64,000 nucleotides of DNA from NCBI GenBank assembly GCA_041687395.1, contig JAWLCA010000009.1, forward strand, positions 62,001-126,000. The letters run 5' to 3'. The position numbers and the translations under genes are program-made. The DNA comes from JAWLCA01 sp041687395. GTDB taxonomy: Bacteria > Pseudomonadota > Alphaproteobacteria > Rhodobacterales > Rhodobacteraceae. Below are positions 17,233-25,033 of the stretch, in pieces; position 1 is the stretch's first letter; each line of letters starts with the position of its first letter. The notes below the pieces were generated by a model. It was not told the origin of the DNA and searched no databases. It saw nothing but the letters and a program-made list of their open reading frames with translations.

Positions 17233-18680
17233 AGGCAGCGATCATCGGCGGCGGGGTGATCGGCGGCGGCTGGGCCGCACGCTTCCTGCTCAACGGCTGG
17301 GACGTGGCGGTGTTCGACCCCGACCCGCAGGCAGAGCGGAAGCTGGCCGAGGTGCTGGCGAATGCGCGCGCGGCGCTGCCCGCCCTGTCGGACGTGCCGA
17401 TGCCGACCGAGGGGCGGCTGACGCTGGTGCACAGCATCGCCGAGGCGGTGGCGGGTGCGGACTACATCCAGGAAAGCGTGCCGGAGCGGCTGGAGTTGAA
17501 GCACCGGGTCTATGCCGAGATCCAGGCGGCGAGCGACGCGCCCATCGGGTCGTCCACATCCGGCTTCAAGCCGTCGGAACTGCAGCAGGGCGCGACGCGG
17601 CCCGGCGCGATCTTCGTGGCGCATCCGTTCAACCCGGTCTACCTGCTGCCGCTGGTCGAGGTGGTGCCGTCGCCCGCGAGCGACCCGGCGGTGATCGATC
17701 GGGCCAAGGACGTGCTGTCGGGGCTGGGAATGTTCCCCCTGCACGTGCGCAAGGAGATCGACGCCCATATCGCCGACCGGTTTCTTGAGGCCGTCTGGCG
17801 CGAGGCGCTGTGGCTGGTCAAGGACGGCGTGGCCACGACCGAGGAGATCGACGAGGCGATCCGCATGGGCTTTGGCCTGCGCTGGGGCCAGATGGGCCTG
17901 TTCGAGACTTATCGCATCGCCGGGGGCGAGGCCGGGATGCGGTATTTCCTGGAACAGTTCGGCCCCTGCCTGACCTGGCCCTGGACGAAGCTGATGGACG
18001 TGCCCGAGTTCAACGACGAGCTGGTGGAGCTGATCGCCGGGCAGTCGGACGCGCAGTCGGGACACCTGTCGATCCGCGAGCTGGAGCGGATCCGCGACGC
18101 CAACCTGATCGGCTTCCTTCGGGTGCTGAAGGACCGCGACTGGGGCGCGGGGCGGGTGCTGCTGGAGCATGACGCCCGGCTGCGGCAGGCCACGTCCGAC
18201 CCGGTGGCGGATACCACCGCACCAATGGTCATGGCCCATATGCAGGTGTTGCCCGGTTGGATCGACTACAACGGCCACATGACCGAAAGCCGGTATCTCT
18301 TTGCGTGCTCCGAGACGACCGACGCCTTTCTGCGGTTCATCGGGGCGGGGATGGATTACGTCGCAGCGGGGCACAGCTACTACACGGCGGAAACGCATGT
18401 GATGCACCTGGGCGAGGCCAAGCTGGGCGACCGGCTGACCGGATCGCTGCAGGTGCTGGGCGCGGATGAGAAGCGGCTGCATGTCTTCGTCCGTATCGAA
18501 CGCGAGGGGCAGGCAGTGGCGACGCTGGAGCAGATGCTGCTGCATGTGGACATGACCGCGGGCCGCGCCTGTCCGGCGGCGGCGGAAGTGCTTGAGCGCC
18601 TGATGCCGATTGCCGAGGCGCACAAGACCCTGCCCCGGCCCGAGGCCGCCGGGCGCCATGTCGGACAGAGGAGATCCTGA
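17229..18680 (+). CDS. lcdH: L-carnitine dehydrogenase fused to betainyl-CoA thioesterase
   Basis: 483 aa two-domain protein. Residues 1 to about 315 form a 3-hydroxyacyl-CoA dehydrogenase-like NAD enzyme: Rossmann AIIGGGVIGGGWAARFLL, then GADYIQESVPERLELK, SSTSGFKPSEL and GAIFVAHPFNPVYLLPLVE. Residues about 330-470 form a hot-dog thioesterase (IDYNGHMTESRYLFACSE). The dehydrogenase oxidises L-carnitine to 3-dehydrocarnitine; the thioesterase would hydrolyse the betainyl-CoA made by the upstream BKACE enzyme to glycine betaine. In Pseudomonas these are separate genes cdhA and cdhB; the fusion is known in rhizobia and other alphaproteobacteria. Confidence 0.88.
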   Translation: MKAAIIGGGVIGGGWAARFLLNGWDVAVFDPDPQAERKLAEVLANARAALPALSDVPMPTEGRLTLVHSIAEAVAGADYIQESVPERLELKHRVYAEIQAASDAPIGSSTSGFKPSELQQGATRPGAIFVAHPFNPVYLLPLVEVVPSPASDPAVIDRAKDVLSGLGMFPLHVRKEIDAHIADRFLEAVWREALWLVKDGVATTEEIDEAIRMGFGLRWGQMGLFETYRIAGGEAGMRYFLEQFGPCLTWPWTKLMDVPEFNDELVELIAGQSDAQSGHLSIRELERIRDANLIGFLRVLKDRDWGAGRVLLEHDARLRQATSDPVADTTAPMVMAHMQVLPGWIDYNGHMTESRYLFACSETTDAFLRFIGAGMDYVAAGHSYYTAETHVMHLGEAKLGDRLTGSLQVLGADEKRLHVFVRIEREGQAVATLEQMLLHVDMTAGRACPAAAEVLERLMPIAEAHKTLPRPEAAGRHVGQRRS

Positions 18681-19843
18681 TGGACTTCGCCCTGACCGAC
18701 GAACAGCGCATGATCGTGGACACGACCCGCGCCTTTGTCGAGGCCGAACTGTACCCGCACGAAGCGCTGGTCGAACGGACCGGCCATCTGCCGATGGAAC
18801 TGGTGCGCGAGGTGCAGGCCAAGGCGATGGCAGCGGGGCTCTATGCCGCCAACATGCCCGAAGAAGTGGGCGGTGCGGGCCTCGATACGCTGTCGTGGCT
18901 GCTTTACGAGCGTGAACTCGGCCGCGCCAACTATGCCCTGCACTGGACCTGCGTCGCGCGGCCGTCGAACATCCTGCTGGCCGGCACGCCAACGCAGCGG
19001 GAGAAATACCTGATGCCCTGCATCCGGGGCGAGACCTGGGATTGCCTCGCGATGACCGAACCCGGCGCGGGGTCCGACCTGCGCGGGATGCAGGCGACGG
19101 CTCGGCCCGACGGCACTGACTGGGTTCTGAACGGCACCAAGCATTTCATCAGCCATGCCGACATCGCGGGCTTTACCATCGCCTTCATGGCGACCGGCGA
19201 AGAGGACACGCCGCGCGGAAAAAAGAAGAAGATCACCGCCTTCTTCGTCGACAAGGGTACCCCCGGCTTCACGGTGCGAGAGGGGTACCGCAACGTCAGC
19301 CATCGGGGCTACACCAACGCGATATTGGAGTTCGATAACTGCCGGGTGCCCGCCGAGAACGTGCTGGGCGAGGTGCACCGGGGCTTCGAGGTCGCCAACA
19401 CCTGGCTCGGCGCCACGCGGCTTCAGGTCGCTGCCGCCTGCCTTGGCCGGGCCCACCGGGCGCTGGGGCATGCGCTGTCCTGGGCGGCGGAGCGGCGGCA
19501 GTTCGGCCAGCAGATCGGCAAGTTTCAGGGCGTGAGCTTCAAGCTGGCTGACATGGCGATGGAGCTGCGCGCGGCGGAGCTGCTGACATGGTCCGCCGGG
19601 TGGAAATTCGATCAGGGCACGGTGACCGAGGCCGACATGGCCATGGCGAAGCTGAAGGCGAGCGAGGTGCTGGCGATGGTCGCGGACGAGGCGATCCAGA
19701 TCCACGGCGGCATGGGCCTGATGGACGAGCTGCCGCTGGAACGCATCTGGCGCGACGCCCGGCTGGAACGGATCTGGGAGGGCACGTCCGAGATCCAGCG
19801 CCACATCATCAGCCGCGAATTGCTGCGGCCACTGGGCGGGTGA
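18680..19843 (+). CDS. Acyl-CoA dehydrogenase, likely acting on gamma-butyrobetainyl-CoA/crotonobetainyl-CoA
   Basis: 387 aa flavoprotein of the acyl-CoA dehydrogenase family. Motifs: LAMTEPGAGSDLRGMQATA (FAD/substrate), AAERRQFGQQIGKFQ, QIHGGMGLMDELPLERIWRD, and the C-terminal WEGTSEIQRHIISRELL. It overlaps the carnitine dehydrogenase by one base and precedes a CoA ligase-like gene and a CaiD-like hydratase. That context suggests oxidation of gamma-butyrobetainyl-CoA to crotonobetainyl-CoA, the step before hydration to carnitinyl-CoA. Substrate is inferred, and a branched-chain or short-chain acyl-CoA role cannot be excluded. Confidence 0.8.
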   Translation: MDFALTDEQRMIVDTTRAFVEAELYPHEALVERTGHLPMELVREVQAKAMAAGLYAANMPEEVGGAGLDTLSWLLYERELGRANYALHWTCVARPSNILLAGTPTQREKYLMPCIRGETWDCLAMTEPGAGSDLRGMQATARPDGTDWVLNGTKHFISHADIAGFTIAFMATGEEDTPRGKKKKITAFFVDKGTPGFTVREGYRNVSHRGYTNAILEFDNCRVPAENVLGEVHRGFEVANTWLGATRLQVAAACLGRAHRALGHALSWAAERRQFGQQIGKFQGVSFKLADMAMELRAAELLTWSAGWKFDQGTVTEADMAMAKLKASEVLAMVADEAIQIHGGMGLMDELPLERIWRDARLERIWEGTSEIQRHIISRELLRPLGG

Positions 19844-19846
19844 TCC

Positions 19847-21844
19847 ATGCGCGACCTGTCGCGGCTGCTGCGCCCGCGGTCCATCGCCGTCCTGGGCGGG
19901 GGCTGGGCCGAGAACGTGATCGAACAGTGCCGGAAGATGGGGTTCGACGGACCGGTCTGGCCGGTGCATCCGACCAGATCGTCGATCTCTGGCCTGGCTG
20001 CCTTTGCCAGCATCGCGGACCTGCCGGGGGCGCCGGACGCGACCTTCATCGGGGTGAACCGCCACGCGACGCTCGAGGTTGTGCGCGACCTTGCTGCCCG
20101 TGGCGCGGGTGGGGCGATCTGCTTCGCCAGCGGCTGGGCCGAGACGGGGGCGGGGGATCTTCAGTCACAGCTTGTCGCGCGGGCGGGGGCGATGCCCGTG
20201 CTGGGTCCGAACTGCTACGGGGTGATCAACTATCTGGACGGCGCACTGCTGTGGCCCGACCAGCACGGTGGACGGCGGGTGGACCGTGGCGTGGCGATCG
20301 TCAGCCAGTCGTCGAACATCGCGATCAACCTGACCATGCAGCGGCGCGGGTTGCCGGTGGCCTATGTGGCCTGCCTGGGAAACGCGGCACAGACCGGCTT
20401 GGTTGAAATGGCCGAGGCGCTGCTGGCGGACGACCGCGTGACGGCGCTGGGCCTTTATGTCGAGGGGATCGCGGATGCCCCGGCCTTCGCAAGGATGGCG
20501 AAGGCGGCGCGGGCCTTGGGCAAGGGCATCGTCGCCATCAAGTCCGGCAAGACCGAGGGCAGCGCGCGCGCGGCTGTGTCGCATACGGCGGCGCTGGCGG
20601 GGGCGGGCGTCGCCTCATCGGCTTTCCTGCGGCAATGCGGCGTGGCCGAGGTGGCGACGCCGTCGGAACTGCTGGAGGTGCTGAAACTCTACCATGCCTG
20701 CGGCCCGCTGCCGGGGCGGCGGATCTGCGCGGTGTGCTGTTCAGGGGGTGAGGCGGGTCTGACCGCGGATCTGGCCGCCGGGATGTCGCTTGAGTTCCGC
20801 GCGCCCGAGCCGCATTCGGCGGTGCGGCTGAGCTGCGTGTTGGGCCCGCTGGTGACAATTTCCAATCCGCTCGACTATCACACCTTCATCTGGGGCGACC
20901 GGACGAAGACGACCGAGGTCTTTACGACCATGCTGGCAGGCTATGACGCCGGTACCTTCGTGATCGACCCGCCGCGCACGGATCGGTGCGATCCGGCCTC
21001 GTTCCGCCCGGCGCTGGATGCGATCGTTTCGACGGCGCGGGCGACTGGGAAGCCGGCGATTGCTGTAGCCTCGATCCCCGAAAACATGGAGGAGGCCGAG
21101 GCCGACCGGCTGCTGGCGGCGGGTGTGATCCCGATGGGCGGGCTGGAGGTGGCACTGGCGGCGCTCGATGCGGCGGCGACCCCGGCGGGGCGCGCGGGCT
21201 GGACGCCCTGGCCGGTGCGGGGCATGGGGCCGACGATCACGCTGGACGAGGCCGAGGGCAAGGCGCTGCTGGTCGCGGCCGGAATTCCGGTGCCTCGCGG
21301 GGTGCGGGCGGCGACGCTGGCGGAACTCGGGCCACTTGCGCGGGGTCTAATGCCGCCGCTGGCGCTGAAGGGCCTGGGGATCGCGCACAAGTCCGAGGCG
21401 GGGGCGGTGCGGCTGGGGCTGGCGACGCTGGACGGGCAGGCACCCATGCCGAGCGCGACGGGCTATCTGGCCGAGGAGATGGTGGCGGGTGGGGTCGCCG
21501 AACTGCTGGTGGGCGTGCGGCGCGATCCGATCTATGGCGCGACACTGACGCTGGGGATCGGGGGCGTGACGGCGGAACTGCTGGCCGATACGGTGACGCT
21601 GATCCTGCCGGCGACGGCGGAGGAGGTGGCGGCGGGTTTGCGGCGGTTGCGGCTGTGGCCGCTGCTGGATGGCTACCGCGGGCGGCCGAAGGCGGCGGTT
21701 GATGCGGCGGTTCAGGCGATCTGCCGGATGGCCGATCTGCTGGCCGCGCGGGACGATCTGGCGGGGATCGAGGTGAACCCGCTGATCCTGACCGAGAGCC
21801 GCGCCGTGGCGGCGGATGCTTTGATTGAAAGGGAAGCCGAATGA
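19847..21844 (+). CDS. Acyl-CoA synthetase, NDP-forming (acetate--CoA ligase family)
   Basis: 665 aa, built like ADP-forming acetyl-CoA synthetase: CoA-binding Rossmann domain (about 1-125, RPRSIAVLGGGWAENVIEQC), two succinyl-CoA-ligase-like domains (about 140-430) with the conserved phospho-His segment VSHTAALAGAG, and an ATP-grasp domain (about 450-665, LDEAEGKALLVAAGIPVPRG). It would activate a carboxylate with CoA and ATP. Between a dehydrogenase and a CaiD-like hydratase, gamma-butyrobetaine or another betaine intermediate is the likely substrate. It overlaps the next gene by 4 bp. Confidence 0.8.
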   Translation: MRDLSRLLRPRSIAVLGGGWAENVIEQCRKMGFDGPVWPVHPTRSSISGLAAFASIADLPGAPDATFIGVNRHATLEVVRDLAARGAGGAICFASGWAETGAGDLQSQLVARAGAMPVLGPNCYGVINYLDGALLWPDQHGGRRVDRGVAIVSQSSNIAINLTMQRRGLPVAYVACLGNAAQTGLVEMAEALLADDRVTALGLYVEGIADAPAFARMAKAARALGKGIVAIKSGKTEGSARAAVSHTAALAGAGVASSAFLRQCGVAEVATPSELLEVLKLYHACGPLPGRRICAVCCSGGEAGLTADLAAGMSLEFRAPEPHSAVRLSCVLGPLVTISNPLDYHTFIWGDRTKTTEVFTTMLAGYDAGTFVIDPPRTDRCDPASFRPALDAIVSTARATGKPAIAVASIPENMEEAEADRLLAAGVIPMGGLEVALAALDAAATPAGRAGWTPWPVRGMGPTITLDEAEGKALLVAAGIPVPRGVRAATLAELGPLARGLMPPLALKGLGIAHKSEAGAVRLGLATLDGQAPMPSATGYLAEEMVAGGVAELLVGVRRDPIYGATLTLGIGGVTAELLADTVTLILPATAEEVAAGLRRLRLWPLLDGYRGRPKAAVDAAVQAICRMADLLAARDDLAGIEVNPLILTESRAVAADALIEREAE

Positions 21845-22626
21845 CCCAAGGACCGATCCGCACCCGCCGCGAGGGCGGGATACTGGAGGTGACGCTGGAT
21901 CGGCCCAAGGCCAACGCCATCGACCTGAAGACCAGCCGGATCATGGGCGAGGTGTTCCGTGACTTTCGCGATGACGATGGCCTGCGCGTCGCCATCGTGA
22001 CCGGGGCGGGCGAGAAGTTCTTTTGCCCCGGCTGGGACCTGAAGGCGGCGGCTGAGGGCGACGCCGTGGACGGCGATTATGGCGTGGGCGGCTTCGGTGG
22101 GTTGCAGGAGCTGCCGCATCTGAACAAGCCGGTAATCGCGGCGGTGAACGGGATCTGCTGCGGCGGCGGGCTGGAACTGGCGCTGGCCTGCGACCTGATC
22201 CTGGCGGCCGAGCATGCCACCTTTGCGCTGCCGGAAATCCGGTCGGGGACGGTGGCGGATGCGGCGTCGATCAAGCTGCCGAAGCGGATCCCCTATCACG
22301 TGGCGATGGACCTGCTGCTGACCGGGCGCTGGTTCGATGCCGAGGAGGCGGTGCGCTGGGGGATCGTGAAGGAGATCGTGGCGGCGGATCGGCTGATGGC
22401 GGCGGCGCGGGATCTGGCGCGGCTTCTCGAAACCGGGCCGCCGCTGGTCTATGAGGCGATCAAGGAGGTGGTGCGCGAGGCCGAGGACATGCGGTTTCAG
22501 GACGCGCTCAACCGGATCACGAAACGGCAGTTCCAGACCGTTGACCGGCTTTATTCCAGCGAGGATCAGCTGGAAGGGGCGCGGGCCTTTGCCGAGAAGC
22601 GCGACCCGGTCTGGAAGGGGCGGTGA
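21841..22626 (+). CDS. caiD: Enoyl-CoA hydratase, carnitinyl-CoA dehydratase (CaiD) type
   Basis: 261 aa crotonase. The sequence follows CaiD closely: VTGAGEKFFCPGWDLKAA, then NKPVIAAVNGICCGGGLELA (oxyanion and CoA pocket), ACDLILAAEHATFALPE, and TGRWFDAEEAVRWGIV. CaiD interconverts crotonobetainyl-CoA and carnitinyl-CoA. As the last gene of the operon it would link the acyl-CoA branch to carnitine, the substrate of the fused dehydrogenase upstream. The CaiD name is from motif similarity and context. Confidence 0.78.
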   Translation: MTQGPIRTRREGGILEVTLDRPKANAIDLKTSRIMGEVFRDFRDDDGLRVAIVTGAGEKFFCPGWDLKAAAEGDAVDGDYGVGGFGGLQELPHLNKPVIAAVNGICCGGGLELALACDLILAAEHATFALPEIRSGTVADAASIKLPKRIPYHVAMDLLLTGRWFDAEEAVRWGIVKEIVAADRLMAAARDLARLLETGPPLVYEAIKEVVREAEDMRFQDALNRITKRQFQTVDRLYSSEDQLEGARAFAEKRDPVWKGR

Positions 22627-22632
22627 GGGCGC

Positions 22633-22707
22633 GTGCACGCGTGCACAACATCGCAAGCCCTTGAAAAGGCTGTAGATCGCATTTCTTGTTAACCTTCCCT
22701 TAACCGT
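22633..22707 (+). repeat. CACGCGTG composite intergenic repeat, copy 4, with a CtrA-like box
   Basis: Palindrome GTGCACGCGTGCAC (22633-22646), 6 nt after the caiD stop, then CAAGCCCTTGAAAAGG and TTAACCTTCCCTTAACC. The last part (22689-22703) is an exact TTAA-N7-TTAA, the CtrA consensus. Located between the convergent caiD and dinB. Confidence 0.8.
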
Positions 22708-22718
22708 TTCGGGGCCTC

Positions 22719-23969
22719 TCAGCGCAGGGCGCGGCCCTTGAGGATGGCGTCGGCACCGAAGCGGGCGCGGATCGCATCGGCGGCGCGTTCGGCGGCGGCG
22801 CGGCGGGCGGCGTCGGGGTCCAGAAGGTCGCCCATGCGGTCTGCGCCCTCGGCAGAGGTCAGGTCGGACAGGCCCACCCCGATCAGCCGGAACGGGCCCT
22901 TCGGTGCCTGATCGAACAGCGCGCGGGCGGTGCGGTAGATGCGGTCGGCGATCTGCGTCGCGTCGGGCAGGCTGTCGCGGCGGGCCAGAATCTTGTGGTC
23001 GGCGCGCTTCAGCTTCAGCGTGACGACCTTGCCCGCCAGCCCCTTGGCCTTGGCGCGGTCGGACACCTGTTCGGCCAGCCGCCAGATATGGCCGTCCAGC
23101 AGGTCGGGGTCGGCGGTATCCTCGGAAAACGTGGTCTCCTTCGAGATCGACTTGACCGGCGCGTGGGGGGTGACGCGGCGGGTGTCCTGCCCGCGGGCAA
23201 GATTGTAAAGCCGCTCTCCCATCTGGCCGAAGCGGGCGACCAGATCGCGCCGGTCCCAGCGCAAGAGGTCGGCAAAGGTATGGATGCCCGCGGCATCGAG
23301 TGCGGCCTGACCGACCGCGCCCACGCCCCAGATCATCCGCACCGGGCGGTCGCGCAGGAACTCCGCCGTCTCGGCCTGCCCGATCACGGCAAAGCCGCGC
23401 GGTTTGTCGAGGTCGGAGGCGACCTTGGCCAGGAACTTGTTGTGCGACAAGCCGATGGAACCGGAGAGGCCCAGCTCGGTTTCCATCCGCCGGACCAGCC
23501 GGGCGAGCATCACTGCGGGCGGTGCGCCGTGCAGGCTTTCGGTGCCGGTGAGGTCGAGGAACGCCTCGTCAAGCGAGAGGGGTTCGATGGCGGGGGTCAG
23601 TTCCTCCATCATCGCGCGGATGGCGCGGCTGGCCTGCACGTAGACCTCCATCCGGGGTTTTATGACGACGGCCTCGGGGCAGAGTTTCAGCGCCTTGAAC
23701 ATCGGCATGGCGGATCGCACGCCCCGGATACGGGCGATGTAGCAGGCGGTGGAAACGACGCCGCGTTTGCCGCCGCCGACGATGACGGGTTTGTCGCGCA
23801 GGGAAGGGTCGTCGCGCTTTTCCACGCTGGCGTAGAAGGCGTCGCAATCCATGTGCGCGATGGACAGCGCAAAAAGTTCCGGGTGCGCGACCACGCGCGG
23901 CGACCGGCAGGCGGGGCAGCGGGGGCCGGCGTCAAAGGGGGTCAGGCAGTCGCGGCAGAGGGCGGGCAT
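22719..23969 (-). CDS. dinB: DNA polymerase IV with N-terminal zinc-ribbon-like extension
   Basis: 416 aa Y-family translesion polymerase. Catalytic motifs IAHMDCDAFYASVEKRDD and PLSLDEAFLDLTGTE hold the acidic metal ligands; GSIGLSHNKFLAKVASDLDK and the helix-hairpin-helix region follow, then a little-finger domain. The first ~30 residues add two Cys pairs (CRDC and CPAC) that could bind zinc, absent from E. coli DinB. The start at 23969 keeps this extension. It probably contributes to damage-induced mutagenesis; no LexA site was identified upstream. Confidence 0.93.
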   Translation of the reverse strand: MPALCRDCLTPFDAGPRCPACRSPRVVAHPELFALSIAHMDCDAFYASVEKRDDPSLRDKPVIVGGGKRGVVSTACYIARIRGVRSAMPMFKALKLCPEAVVIKPRMEVYVQASRAIRAMMEELTPAIEPLSLDEAFLDLTGTESLHGAPPAVMLARLVRRMETELGLSGSIGLSHNKFLAKVASDLDKPRGFAVIGQAETAEFLRDRPVRMIWGVGAVGQAALDAAGIHTFADLLRWDRRDLVARFGQMGERLYNLARGQDTRRVTPHAPVKSISKETTFSEDTADPDLLDGHIWRLAEQVSDRAKAKGLAGKVVTLKLKRADHKILARRDSLPDATQIADRIYRTARALFDQAPKGPFRLIGVGLSDLTSAEGADRMGDLLDPDAARRAAAERAADAIRARFGADAILKGRALR

Positions 23970-24019
23970 GGGGGCAGGTTAGCACGGGCGCGGGGACCGG
24001 GTAACGGAAGATTTGCGCG

Positions 24020-24083
24020 CTGCTCACGCGTGAGCAGTTTTTCATGTGTTTGTTAATGAACGATATTCACATTTCCATTAACC
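24020..24083 (+). repeat. CACGCGTG composite intergenic repeat, copy 5
   Basis: Palindrome CTGCTCACGCGTGAGCAG (24020-24037), then CATGTGTTTGTTAATGAAC and TTAACC (24078-24083). This copy is the exception in position: it lies 50 bp upstream of the dinB start rather than just after a same-strand stop codon. Outer palindrome bases again covary. Confidence 0.7.
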
Positions 24084-24162
24084 AAGACGAAACCTCTGAC
24101 GCAGGCCCAACCCATCTTTCGGGGGCCGAGGTTGCGCGGGCGAGACGATCCCGGAAAGCGCG

Positions 24163-24230
24163 GGCAAGGCGGTTGAAAAGGACGCCTTGCCCTGTCGAGG
24201 GCGGGATGCCTCAACGTCAGGCATCCCGCC
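24163..24230 (-). terminator. Two consecutive hairpins downstream of the small secreted-protein gene
   Basis: Next to the stop of the leftward gene 24241-24483 is a hairpin with a perfect 12-bp stem (24200-24211 with 24219-24230, 7-nt loop); beyond it a second with a 9-bp stem (24163-24171 with 24183-24191) and 11-nt loop. No clear U-tract follows the first; the loop of the second contains CCTTTTC on the transcribed strand. Probable transcription end or RNA-stabilising structure. Confidence 0.55.
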
Positions 24231-24240
24231 GCGTTGCGCA

Positions 24241-24483
24241 TCAGTTCCAGCCGAGGACCACGTTAATGAAGCTTCGGCGGTCGATGTCGTTGCGCAGATC
24301 GTTCGAGTTCACGAACATGCCGTTCAAAGCAGCGATCTGCGACGTCTTCAGGTTTGTGACGTCGGCGTTGGGCGCCAGTCGGGCGACGGTCGTTTCAACA
24401 TTGGGCAGAAGCGTCAAGCTCATGGCCGAGGCCGAGGTTGCGACGGTTGCCAGCATGGCGGTGGCGAGAATGAAGGTTTTCAT
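24241..24483 (-). CDS. Small secreted protein of unknown function
   Basis: 80 aa. Clear Sec signal peptide: MKTF, hydrophobic core, cleavage near ASA-MS at residue 20. The mature ~60 residues (TLLPNVETTVARLAPNADVT, later LGWN at the end) have no domain I recognise and no Cys. The ATG is preceded by AGGAACAG. It stands alone, with hairpins directly downstream and a 550-bp non-coding stretch upstream. The size and signal suggest a small periplasmic or exported protein; similar short orphans occur in Rhodobacteraceae, but I cannot assign a role. Confidence 0.7.
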   Translation of the reverse strand: MKTFILATAMLATVATSASAMSLTLLPNVETTVARLAPNADVTNLKTSQIAALNGMFVNSNDLRNDIDRRSFINVVLGWN

Positions 24484-25033
24484 TTTCTGTTCCTTTGGTT
24501 CGCTCTGAGTTTCACTTGAACCGGATCACCGCGATCCGATGACCCAAAGATGCGCCTTGGATCGGCTGCCGTAAAATCACTGAATGATCGCGCAAATTCA
24601 CGCAGAAATGCCGCGAAGAGCCTGTAACAAAAAGCGAAATTCACATCGACGTGAAAGGCGGGTCTAAACCCTGGCTTGCAGCGCACGAATGGCGCCCAGA
24701 CCGGCACTGTTACACGGCGGAGCAGTTACGACTGCGTGATCTTTAGGTTGCCGGAGGCACCACGCAGGTTGCCGCACCATCAGTGTGCATTTTTGCAGGG
24801 TGGGGTCGCGGGGCAAGTTCCGGGGAGAATTCGGTGGCAAGCGAGCAGAATCCTTCCTTCGGGCTGGGCGGAGGGGCATGGCCCGGCGCATTGCGCGGGA
24901 CAAACCGCCGCGAAATTTTGGCGCCAAATCCAGCCTTTCACGCGGGGTTAAGCAATCTGGGCCAGCGTCTGCGGGAAACGAAGGACGCTTGAATGACCTC
25001 CCAGACGATCGGCGAGTGCGCAGGTGATGGCGC
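24484..25033. other. Intergenic region, 550 bp, no gene supported
   Basis: This stretch separates the small secreted gene (leftward) from the glycosyltransferase gene (rightward), so it must hold two divergent promoters. Short open frames exist in several phases, but none has a good start signal, a domain or consistent codon bias. I saw no tRNA, strong palindrome or CACGCGTG repeat in it. Confidence 0.5.

Noticed and set aside
24664..25027. Several short open frames upstream of the cellulose-synthase-like gene
   Set aside because: Overlapping frames in different phases with no start signals or family resemblance; treated as non-coding.
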